Assembly (NCBI GenBank): GCA_011503125.2
Contig: WWBZ02000016.1
Coordinates: 3,286,001-3,350,000 of the forward strand
DNA: 64,000 nucleotides
Direction of reading: 5' to 3'
From: Botryosphaeria dothidea
Taxonomy: Eukaryota > Ascomycota > Dothideomycetes > Botryosphaeriales > Botryosphaeriaceae
A program made the translations under genes and the position numbers. Positions 53,604-64,000 of this stretch are shown piece after piece. How positions within the stretch are numbered: the first letter of the stretch is position 1; each line of letters opens with the position of its first letter. The notes under the pieces were generated by a model. It did not search any database, was not told the DNA's origin, and was given only the letters and a program-made list of their open reading frames with translations.

Positions 53604-56208
53604 ATGGTATGTCTTCCGCCCGCTGAACGCCGCCCCAGCTACCCTGACCTCGCCATGCAGGAGGCGCAAACTCCCATCACGCCGCTGCCCCCCGGCGTTG
53701 AGATGTTCCAGCGCGGCAAGACGCAGCCGTTCTTTGCTGTCCGCTCCGATAAGCCCCGGCCCGTTTCCGAGGCCACCGAGATCTTTGACACCGACTTTGA
53801 GGACGACTCGAGCGAGTTCGAGGAGGACGCCCAGTCGCCCAAGTTCAGCTTTGAATCTGTAAGTAGGCCCCCAGTCCCCCGCCGCACCGCGCTGACCGGC
53901 GCAGAATGACAGCAGAAAGAGCCAGACGACAATATCAACCTACGATGAGGTGCCGACGCCGCACTCGAGTCGGCAATTCTACTTCGATCTCCACCAGCAC
54001 ATGCAGGAGATCAAGCCCGTGGATGGACCGAGGGGCCCCCATCTCTTTCGCTCCTCTCTGTCTTCGGCCGAATTCAACTACGAGTACGCGCTGCAGATGT
54101 CTCCCCTAGTGCCAAAGCATTCGCCGCCCAGAGCCGAGACCGCCTTCCGAGCCGAAACCGCTTTCAGGGACGAGCCGACGCCGGTTCCCTACGCTTATTC
54201 GTACGACCCACAAGACGACTCCGACCACGATGACGGGGATGAGTCCGACGTCCGCTTCTGGTCCGCGCAACTGGTTGCGTCGTGGATGGCAAGTCTGGGC
54301 TTCGAAGATGCAATTATTGAGAAGTTCGAGAAGCACGATATCACTGGCGCTGTGCTTCTCGACATGCAGTTTGAGGACCTAAAGGAGTTGGAGATTCCCT
54401 CTTTCGGCAAGAGGCATCAGCTGTGGAACCACATCGACGCGCTCAGGGGCAATGATGGCCGAGTCAGCCCCGTCCCCACTCCATTCCAGGACATCAGCCG
54501 GCCCCCCACAGGCATCAATCGGTCGCGCAGCACTCGCGACCACTCGCGTCCTCGTGATAAGTCGCGCAATCGTGACCGGTCGAGGTCACGGCACCCCCGT
54601 GGTGATTGTGAAGAGGGTAACGACGAGCCGACAACACCCGGTGGCAACCGTAAGAGAAGAGCGCGCAAGCACAGACACGGCGACGACGTCATCACTCCAG
54701 CCGAATCTGTGTCCATTGTAGCTATTGAGCAACTTCTGCCTAAGCCTCATAAGTGCGCGAAGGGCGAACGCTGTCACAAGTGGAGGAAACAACAACGACT
54801 GTATCAGCGGCTACAGCAAGAGCATGGTTTCCCCATTTCTCCCGAGAAAGGCGGTCACATTTTCATCGCTGGGGACCCGGGCAACGCTGGTGCTGCAAAC
54901 AAAGTTGTTGACAATGTGTACCGCCCTACTTCTGACGCCCAGCCTTCAGTCGTTGCTTCTTCTGATCTTCTCGGTCCTGGTCAATTGCCTGAGTTCGTCC
55001 AGCCTACCGAGGAATCACTGCGTTGTGTTGAGTCGCGCGATCCTCAAGAAAATGTGAAGCAATTCTTGAACTTGCAACACATGGAGCCGCCGCAGATGCA
55101 GCACTACCAAGACGAGCGCTCCACCACACCCCCTCTGGAAATGTTCCCTCCTCTCCAGCCCCCGCAAGAGATACAGCCCTCCAACCCCAATCTGAGGAGC
55201 TTGCCAAAGCTCCAGATTCCGCGCTCGAATTCTGTGCAGCCTTATTACACTCCCCAGCAAGTCCATCCCGGCGAATACGTCAACACGTTCTCTCCCTGCC
55301 GTACCGCCAACGCTTCTCCTGGTCTCTACCGCTTTGGTACTCCTGCATCGGAGATGGACGTTCCGGTGACACACGTGAGTCTTGGTCCTGTGTCGCGTGA
55401 TGTGAGCCAGTCGGTGCCGCCAAGTATGCAATATCGCGATCCGATTCAGCGCAGCAGCAACCTTTCGCGTGCTACTGATTGGCAGCGTCCCTCGTTTGCG
55501 TTGCCACCGGTGCATGAGGGAGAAGTGTTCAGCCCCCATTCTGATCCAGAATACTCCGCGACGACGCTGCGAGACAGCGCCTCCGGTCAACAAAGTCTGT
55601 CTGGCGAATCGCAGGCGCTGAGGGACCATCAGCAAGCCAAGCGCTCTACGGCTTCATCATCTGCATCAGACAACTTAAAGCAAAACTTGCTGGCGCGTTA
55701 TGAGGCGCAGCACGCTCACGCTCACCCAGAGTATGCAGGTGTCAATCACGCTGGTTGGATGAAGAAGCGCCGGACTCGACTGCTGCGGCACGAGTGGCAA
55801 GATCAGCACTTCCGTCTTACTGGCACGCGACTTGCCATGCACGCCTCTGATGTGCCTGAAGCGATGGCACTCAATACTATCGACGTCGATGAGTATGCCG
55901 TTGCATGCAGCTCGCTTGCGTCCAACAAGCTGGCTGCGAAACTCAGAGGCCTCAAACTCGCCAACAAGAAGGAAGGTGAAGGCAGTGGTCCGCCCGGGGC
56001 AGCCTTCACCTTCCAGCTCGTCCCAACCGGTCCGCCGGACGCGGAGAAGCGCGTGGTCAAGAAAGCAGTAGCGCACGGCAAGACCCACCACTTTGCAGTC
56101 AAGACGCGCGATGAGCGCATTGACTGGATGCGCGAGCTCATGCTGGCCAAGGCGCTCAAAGCCAAGGGTGAAGGTTATGAGGTCGAGGTCAATGGCAACG
56201 CCATCTAA
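53604..56208 (+). CDS. SAM and PH domain protein (Boi-like), 3 exons, 834 aa
   Basis: Probable membrane-associated signalling scaffold of the polarity/cell-wall type. Exons: 53604-53606 (ATG alone), 53661-53858 and 53905-56208, giving 835 codons. The first intron begins directly after the start codon (ATG then GTATGT). A later in-frame ATG (53656, MQEAQTP) is an alternative start that needs no such microexon. The SAM domain is at about residues 182-249 (FWSAQLVASWMASLGFED, then ITGAVLLDMQFEDLKELEIP). An arginine/serine-rich stretch and a basic CHKWRKQQRLYQRLQQEHGF follow. The C-terminal PH domain spans about 682-820, from GWMKKRRTRLLRHEWQDQHF to IDWMRELMLAKALKAKGEG. Yeast Boi1/Boi2 share SAM and PH but also have SH3, which is absent here. 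Confidence 0.87.
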
Positions 56209-59200
56209 GCGCCCGGCCATGTCTCACCTTCAAGCGCCGCAACGGCCCCACATCTTTCTCTCCTCTTCCCCTTTATCCAAACTATACTGACTCGCTTACA
56301 TTCCGTCTGATTTTCGTCGCTGTCTTGCCGTGACTCTTTTTTCCGTTCGTGTTACAGCTCTATAGTTTTCATTGTTTTCCTTGTTTCCTTTACTGTGTTT
56401 TCAAGCAGATTTGTCTCTGCTGGTCGGCTTTATACCCTTTACGCGTTCTTCTTGGTTTTCCAGTTCTGTGAACTCCAGATGATTACCACGACCCGTTACG
56501 ACTCTCTTCGACCAAAGAAATGGCATTTGATCTCGGGATATCCCTTTTTGTTTTCGGTGACGACCTTTCTTAACTACCTCCACTTCTGTATATCCATCAT
56601 ACCCCGCTGTTGGCTAAGATTGGTACGAAAGTTATTGGAAGTTTTTATCTATTAGATCAAGCAGGCAATAAAGGCCTAAGAAGGAGGGAAAAGATCAAAG
56701 GATACGTGATGCGGAGGATTTTGAACCTGTTTTCAGTTTGCAGGGAGGGGAGTAGTATTTTGTAGGTAGTGAATTAGATAGTTTTGCACCGTTGTTCACA
56801 TCACTTAGCGCAGGTAGCTGGGGAAAAAATCAATGAAGATCTTGAAGAACGCTCCTCGCGGAATTGCGGCACTGCGAATTAGTGGATCACAAATTAATTT
56901 GGAATAATACTCGATTGCTCCTCTGGTCCGGGATCTAGCCCTGGGAAGACCTCGTGTATCCGCTGTGCCGTTTCTAAGTGCCTCCACTAAAAATTTAGCC
57001 TGCTCCATGGTGGGAACTGACTTTTTCCTCCTGACATTTATGTAACTGAGACGCACTCCCTTACCTTAGGCACAAAGAAAAATAAAATAAGTAAAAAAGT
57101 TAAGCATAAATTCATATTAATCCATACGCTCAAAACAGACGCAATATGTTTCCCCAACGGAGCTAGTGGAGTATGAGCAAAGATGGGCGATCAGTAATAG
57201 TGACGAAACTTCAGACAACAGGCAAAATCCTCAAGATTCTGGGTAGAGCCGAGGAATTGAACACTGCGTAGGGAATAGGAGGTTTTCAACCATAAGTCAT
57301 GTTCGTTCTCTGCAACCAGGGTATTGATGCTTTTAAGACGGGATATACGATAAAGTATTATTGTGCACGTGTAGTGCCGGACTTTATTCTGGTGCTCCTT
57401 CCCTGTTCTTTGGCAGGCTGGTACGAGACTAATTCAATTGAGCTTATGGACATAGTTTTCTACTGAATTTCCGTAATATGTCACTAATTTTTCAAGTACT
57501 TGATTTAAACTCGATCTCAGACGAGGCACAGTACTACTCCGGCGCCTAGTCTCCTTCGAACCCGTCGCTTAAAGTCAAGATATAAAATACTTCTCAGCAT
57601 ACTACAGCTTTGAGTTTGATTCAACAAAAATTTTAGTACCACATATCATTGGCATACTTGCTTTTCTAGACAGCTGGAAGGAAAAACGCCCGAAAAATGA
57701 AGGCGGTGGCAGTTTTTTTTAGATCAAAATGGTGTACCTCTCGAACGATAGCACTCTACACCAACACAACCGTTAGTACAAATGAATTCAGAAAATCTTG
57801 CGAAGCAGTAGTGCTTAAGCTCGTGCTGTGTATCGTAGAGTGTTGGACCCTTTCATAGGTTGGAACCTAGAAGCTTTCACGGTTAGAAAGGTCTCAGTCC
57901 CACGCAGACACGTGAGAAATATTAAGACCTTATGGTTGATGTTCAGCCAGTCATCATAGGTACAAAAAAATCCAGAATGACTCTCTACTTCATCTCGCCA
58001 GGCCTTCATCTGCATTGTAACGCTTCCTTCAAGCCCATTCGTTCTTTCCACTTCGACCCCAATTATGGCAAGCACAAAACAGTTCATTAAATATGGATTC
58101 ATGATCGTGGAACCGCTAATACTACTCGACAAACCCCGACTCAGCTCCCGTCCTCAAAACTTGCCGGCTTTGACCTTTCCACTCAGAATGAAGATTCCAG
58201 ATGCACCTCAAATGAAATAGAGGGATATTGATGGATGTGGTGCGAAAGGATGATCGATTGAAGAGAGAGTTGGCAGGGGTTGATATACCTAACTGCCAAG
58301 CTCTGCTCGTTAAGCGAGCTATTAGAGCTAATCTGCCAATGGTCTTGGAGATATGAGTGAACAAAGAGGACAAAGGGAGAGTCATTCCAGGCCCATGGCC
58401 TCCACTACAGTCCATGCATTCCATCAGATATATTTCGCCATCAAATGACGTCTCGAAGCTGGGAAGCGTTCTAGCGCCCAACTTCCAAATCCGTCTGGCC
58501 TTCAGCGTCGACAACTCCTTTCCGGATCAGCAACATTCGCATTTACCCCATCATGTCATCACCGAGGCTTTGCCCCGCCATCACATCAGCTGGAAAATCA
58601 TCCGTTTCTCGAAACATCGGCTATATGGTTGACTATCGCCACCCCCGCTCCGGGCCTCTATGGATGCGCACTTTACAGCTTCTCCCCTAAGCCTACACCG
58701 AAGTGTCCCGCTATTTTAGACACAGTGTGGACGTGCATGCGTGAGCTTTAGACGATATACCCGAAGAATGAGAAGAGAAGCGAGGCAAGGGTCCGGGTAC
58801 AATCAGTGACTGCTTTCTCAAAAGTGAGATCGACGCACCACATGGCATCGGTAGCAAGCCCGAATTTTCTTTTCTCCTACCCCAATTTCGGCTTTTGTCA
58901 AAGTGAGTGCCCTACGAAATTTGAACTATCATGATATAAATACTGATGAGCTTTGCGGTGAGCTTCCCAGAAACATTTGGATTAAACGAAGTGCTGTTGT
59001 TGCGAAGAGCAATGCCTTTATTAAATGACGTCGACACTGCGAATTTAAAACCACGAATTAACGTCATGACACCGGTATATAACATTAGGAATACGTTGAA
59101 AAGAGGCTTCCTCACATCAAATCCATCTGCGTTTACAGTTGGCTTCTTCCGTCCCCCAGTTTTACGGTCATCACCAGCCAAGCTTAGAAGCACCTGTACT

Positions 59201-61152
59201 CAAACTACCAAGAAGAATCTCAAGGCTAAAATGGACGCTGAAGGTACCGGCCTGAGAAGTATCAATCGCCACCGTTCGTATACTCTGGCATTTCTGGAGG
59301 GAACGGCAGGCATGATAGGCCCTTAGCTATGCGAAGGTGGGCTCATGAGGTAAATCAGACTCGCCAAACTGAAGTGAGAGATTTGGTAGAGCCGCAGCGA
59401 GACCTTCGCCTCATCGCGTTATACTTCAGAAATCCCGTCGTTTCATCTCCAATGCCGACACCACTGACCTTCTCTGAAAGGGCTCGGTGCCGGCGTGGAG
59501 GAGCTTTCGGGGACGGAGGTCTCCGCCCCCTGAAAGATCCCTCACGCCGCCAATCCACCTCCACCACTTTCACGTGCTCAGTGGCACGTAAGCCCGTCCC
59601 CATTTCAAAGGACGAGGGTCATAGACAGTGCTCTCGCCAAGCCGACACCTCAGTCCCTACTATCACCCGCTCTCCAACAGTAGCATTTCCCCGATCATAT
59701 CAGGCATGGCGCTTGCCTTTCTTGGACTCACCCATGGGCCCAGAGGTGCTTTCACCAACTTCAGACGTCGGCGAAGATGAGAGGGGGAAGAAAGAGAGGG
59801 CGAATATTGACTTTTCAATAAACGTGAAATGGTGACTAGCATAATTCTTGTGTGACACGGTCCTTATAATAAACGATGCCTTAGTGGGAGCTTTCAAATG
59901 CGAAAAATTAACAGGACTTGGAGACATAAATATCGAGGAATATGTTTAACGAGCATCACTCAAACGCAAAGGTTGACTTGAAGATAGACACTGATGAGCA
60001 GGACAGGAGAGGACTGTATAAGTGGCTCAGCAATTGCCTTCGGTATCAAGGACGCGATACTGAAAGCCGGACTCACTTCCTTGTAGGCGCTGTCGTCATC
60101 TACCCATTTGCATTGTTGGCGCGACCGGCTCGAAGAGATCCCGAAGACAAAGGCACAACTCAGTGCGTAGCGGAAAAGCGGGTACTGAGATCGGAAAGCG
60201 GAGACGAGAAGAGTGATGAGCAAGTAATGAATAGATGATAGCCAGGATGCAGGTTGCAATGAGACGGAGCCAGAGTGTCGGGCGGCCTTAATGAGAGTAG
60301 CTTTTCATTTTGAGTGTTGGTACCACTCCATGCAGTTGATGGCCGAAGTCGTGATGTCGATGCGGCAGGAGCTGTTGGTCGACGGAACAGCTGGGAGATG
60401 AAAGGGCAACAAGTCAAACGCAAGACATGTGCGGAGTTGAAACCCTACCCCCGGTTGGAGCCAATCGGTTGTCTTAGCGGCCACCAACTTCACCACGGGT
60501 ACGTAGCTCCAACTTTATTTCCTCGACAACAACAGTTGATTGCTCCCGGTTTGGAAGATGTTAGACTGTTCCATAAATAGCCACCTCCAACGAGCCAACA
60601 TCTGGTCACTAAACTCAGCACTTGCTTGCGCCTTCATCGTAAATGCTGCAGACGGTCACTTTCTTGTGACTCGACGCATAACTTGATCTACCAAGGGGCC
60701 TGGAGGCCGACACTTGGATGCCTTGGCCGCGAACCTGTGCACGTATGAGGTCTCATGACTTGTCTCTAATCTTAGTTGGACATTATCAGGCTCCACTTGT
60801 CAACTTCCGCGAGTCCTTGTCTAGCTGGTGTCGGGAGACGACTACCGCACCAATCATCTGTGGCTACGAAGTAAAAGAAGATCCGTCTCAATTTCTGGCG
60901 CCAAGGTACCAAGGGTATCGTAGTAGACACACATCCCTCAATCTTCTTCTCTACGGAACCGCCACATGCCAAAGGAAAGTAAGAAAAGATGAAAAGAGAA
61001 AAAAAACTATGTAGATGATAAAAACGCCTGCAATGCAACGCTTATGTGCCTTACCCAAGGGGTATAATGATGATGATAGTGACGAACGATCCTTCCACCT
61101 TCAGATGATTCATTTACCTCCTCCCCGAGTCAATTACCCTCAACGGCTCGAG
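56209..61152. other. AT-richer gene-poor region with unassigned or decayed frames
   Basis: A 4.9-kb segment whose base composition drops visibly, especially 56.6-58.2 kb. Two minus-strand frames abut at 58122-58132: one (58514-58122) has KLGARTLPSFETSFDGEIYL, the other (58132-57815) has YDDWLNINHKVLIFLTCLRG. They look like real protein but neither opens with ATG and they are in different frames, so a decayed gene is possible. A plus-strand 126-codon frame (58946-59326) and a 168-codon frame (59329-59835) match nothing I know. No transposase, reverse transcriptase, terminal repeats or tRNA were seen. Confidence 0.4.
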
Positions 61153-63101
61153 TCACCAGTCGATTCCCCTCCAACTCCACTCTCCATCAACATTTCTCCA
61201 CGAGCCTTGCTCGATCGCCTGCTCCCACCCCATCATCACTGCCAAGATCCTACAACCCGTTGCACTCAATGTGCACATCACCTGGTCCGCCTTTGCTAAC
61301 ACAGCTAGATCCAGAAGGTACGCCCGTCCTACGAGCTCGCGCATCTTGAGCGCCTGTTCACCCGGTTCGACATTCTTGTCGCCGTTACCGGCGTTGTTCG
61401 TCTTCGAGCGGCCCAAGCTCCAGAAGACGTCGCGGTAGAAACCACCCTCCCATCCGGAAATCTCGTCGATATAGCGGTTCTTGTTCTTGGCGCCAGACGC
61501 CTCGAGCGTCTTTTTGCTCGCGAGGACGATGCGGTCCTGGGCACGCACGACACCCACCATTTCGGGCGCGGTGTATACATCGGGGTCATCGGATGCCAAT
61601 ATAGCCTGGGAAGAGGTGAGGGCGAGAAGATCCGGCTGGTCCTGTTGGATCGCCGCCGCGGCGGGTGTCTTCAAGGCTTTGATAGGACCGTCGTGGGCAT
61701 CACGGGCGACCTTGTCATCGTCCGTGGTGTTTCCTGGAAGAGAAGGGCCATAATGTTCGGCAATGTAATATTGCACGCCTTGCATGAAGCGGTCGAGCGG
61801 GATGTAGTCCTTGGAATACTGGTACTCAAAAGGGTGGCGGTCTCCTCGGCGCACGTGCATTCCGATATTAATGCCGCCTTTCTCGATGACAGGCTCGTAG
61901 AGGCTGCGGGTGCGCTCCAGAACGTAATTGGCATCATCGTCGTGCAGTCGGAAGAGGGCCTCGTAACCATCCCGAAGCATGCCGAAGATCTTGTGCTGGC
62001 GTTGAACTTGCATCTTACGGGGATCCTCGTACTCCTCAACAAAGGCATGACCGAAAGTGGTGCGGATCGTAGCGGCGGAGACCATTAGATGCTTGGCTTG
62101 ATGGGGACAAGGAACGACCTGACTGGTCATTGGTGGAAGGCAAGACGGTGTGGGCGGCGGTTGGAAATAGCTTGTGTAGTTTCCGTAGGGCCTGCACGGG
62201 ATCAGTAAATGAGCAGATAGTACGGGAGCATCCAGGCATACCATCTCGTATCATCGACGAAAAAGGACCGCCCTTCCATACGAGCAAGCCCATAGGCCAT
62301 CCACATGGCCATCAAAGTCTTTCCCATACCCGCATCCGAAGTCTCCATCACGAAAGTCATGCTGGTTTCGCAGACTTCCATTTTCTTTCCCTCATACGTG
62401 TTGCCCCGCCCCATGAGGGCATCATCCCAGCCCACAGCAGAGACCATTTTGGCGTTCCCCTTCGGATTCGGCAGGAGACCCTGCTCCATAGCGTCCCCGA
62501 CATCGATGTAGTGCGGATCAACATAATAGTAACCCTTGTGATGACTTCCTTTGCCGTGAATCGTCATTGCAATCTCCTTCGCTTGGCTACACAGCTCCTG
62601 GTACTGGCCTGGACGGAGCGGGAACTCGGAGTCGACAGGAATGGAGATAGACCATCTGGTTCTGCCCTTCAGGTCCGTCATCCCCACAACCGACGGTTCG
62701 TCGGGCAGTAAGCTACCTCCGACCATCTCGTACTCGGAACCGTCGGCCGTCTGGTAGGTGACACCGTTCGGGGCACGGTGCGAGTACCACCAATGACGCA
62801 CGCCCAGCCATCCCAGGAAGACGACACCACAGAAGACGACGAGAAGCTTGCGGAGCAGGCGCGAATAGCTGGAAGGCGATCTCCTCGGGTTCTTTGAGCC
62901 CAGCGGGGGTAGACCAGGCGAGGGCGGAGGCGAGCGCGACAGCAGCAGTGGATCGCGGAGAGGGTCGCCGCGGGCGGAGCGAGGGGTACGCGGGGTGAGA
63001 AGGCCGCTCGGGGGCAGGGCGGAGGTGGAGGGCGAGTTGATGGACAGGTGGTGGTTCTTCCTAGCGTGCATTCTGGGCGAGTGGGGAGAGGGAATAAGCA
63101 T
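61153..63101 (-). CDS. Type II membrane glycosyltransferase, fucosyltransferase-like, 2 exons, 632 aa
   Basis: Likely a Golgi glycosyltransferase. Exons are 63101-62242 and 62191-61153 (633 codons); the 50-nt intron splits the tryptophan codon of DDTRWPYGNY (donor GTATGC, acceptor GTGCAG). The N-terminal 85 residues are a proline/serine-rich cytosolic tail, followed by one membrane anchor at about 86-104 (LLVVFCGVVFLGWLGV). The lumenal part has SMTFVMETSDAGMGKTLMAM, then RSFFVDDTRW, and at about residue 398 GMHVRRGDRHPFEYQYS. This H-x-R-R-G-D motif is shared with alpha-1,6- and O-fucosyltransferases that bind GDP-fucose. The end reads LSATGCRILAVMMGWEQAI, also similar to those enzymes. Donor sugar and acceptor are not proven. 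ATG 63071 (MHARKNHH) is an alternative start. Confidence 0.78.
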
Positions 63102-64000
63102 GGCGAGAGAGCGACAGTGTCTTTACACGGCGGGGCGGAGAAGGGGAGCCGTCAAGGCTGGACGAAAAATGCGGATTGGTTGCGAATGGAGGCAGAATGC
63201 GGAGCTAATGCAGGGCTGACTGAGCAGCTCGACGGCAGGGCGGATTGAAAAAGGAAAGGTCGAAGAGAGGGATGGAGTAGACCTGGGACCGGCAGGTGGC
63301 TGGCTGCAGAAAAGGCGCGCTGGCCGTGGGCGTGCAGCAGGAAGAGAAGCAGTTGAGACAAGCAATGTTACGCGTGCATGAGGGCTGATGAGGGCGGGCT
63401 CGGCGGCGGGAAGACGACGCGGCGCGCAAGGAGAGCAAACGAAGGAGACGGGCGCGGGCTTCGGGTCAGGGCATGGCGGCGCAATGAAGTAAGAATACAG
63501 GAGCGGAGGGGGCGGGAGAGGGTTGGTGGAGCGCTGCGAAAGGCACGCATGACGGGGACGGGTGTTGTGGCGCGCCAGGCAGGCCGGCCGGGGCCTGAAG
63601 CGGCGGGCGCTCGGACCGGACGGGGCTCGCGTGTGGCAGGCGTCAGGCTAAGGCTCCGTTGGCTGCTTCATCAAACGACCTCTCCTCCTCGACCCGAGCC
63701 TGCGCGTGAAACCAACCCAAGACGCCCGCTCACACGCACGCGTCGCACATCCGTTGCATCTACCCCGCCCCCTCGAGCGCGCTCCATTTTTTAAAAGCTA
63801 CACAAGCCTGCCTGTCCCCCGCAACCACATCCCTCCCTCCCCTTCGTGAAACGCGTGTATAACAGCCCTAACAATGAAATGCGACAGTGCCCGTCCAATG
63901 GGACGGCGAACAGGGTATCAAGAGTCGAGAAGGAAAGAAATGCCACGTCCGCCGCATGAAGCTGCCTGCGGATCCCCAGGAAAATGAACCAACAAACCCC
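63102..64000. other. Intergenic, upstream of the glycosyltransferase gene
   Basis: The last 900 bases are GC-rich at 63.4-63.8 kb. Frames on both strands are low-complexity and show no domain. They probably include the glycosyltransferase promoter and 5' UTR. No gene is supported to the window end. Confidence 0.45.

Overview
The window is nuclear DNA from a filamentous ascomycete (Pezizomycotina). Genes lie on both strands without operons. They are split by short introns (mostly 46-75 nt) with GTAAGT/GTATGT/GTACGT-like donors. Fungus-specific families are present: BIG1, a Zn(II)2Cys6 regulator, a secreted alpha-factor-type mating pheromone precursor and an NF-X1/FAP1 zinc-finger protein. A Dothideomycete- or Eurotiomycete-like host is my best guess; the sequence alone does not settle the order.

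Layout. 0-15 kb: 3' end of a nitronate monooxygenase, dolichol kinase (SEC59), M1 aminopeptidase (APE2/AAP1), bifunctional AICAR transformylase/IMP cyclohydrolase, RPB11 and an Hsp20 gene with a heat-shock-type promoter. 15-19 kb: a three-exon SDH assembly factor (SDHAF1/Sdh6), a fumarylacetoacetate-hydrolase-family gene and an unrecognised multi-exon gene. 19-22.5 kb is gene-poor. 22.5-25.5 kb: DAHP synthase and a TIM-barrel protein resembling 3-dehydroshikimate dehydratase, divergently arranged. 26.7-29 kb: a small two-exon gene and a decayed DEAD-box helicase-like gene. 31-33 kb: mitochondrial methionyl-tRNA synthetase in six exons. 34.3-35.3 kb: the pheromone precursor. 36.5-50 kb: BIG1, NF-X1/FAP1-like, PRP39, an unrecognised Q-rich protein and a Zn2Cys6 factor. 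50-53.6 kb is GC-rich and apparently gene-free. 53.6-56.2 kb: a SAM-PH protein. 56.2-61.1 kb is AT-richer with no convincing gene. 61.1-63.1 kb: a type II membrane glycosyltransferase resembling fucosyltransferases.

Most genes are housekeeping and do not form one functional cluster. Possible functional links are the divergent shikimate-related pair, and ER/cell-wall glycosylation genes (SEC59, BIG1, glycosyltransferase) scattered through the window. The most interesting locus is the pheromone precursor. It is built from eight CX6C modules, each followed by a dibasic processing site, and two mature peptide types alternate in its central repeat. Its upstream region carries a cluster of TATTGA motifs.

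Three loci carry apparent coding lesions. The FAH gene has a TAA inside a conserved motif. The Hsp20 gene needs a one-base frameshift. The helicase-like gene has several defects. Whether the first two are real mutations or assembly errors cannot be told from the sequence.

Exon boundaries were deduced by hand from splice consensus, reading-frame closure and family resemblance. In every multi-exon gene with a firm call the exon lengths sum to a multiple of three.
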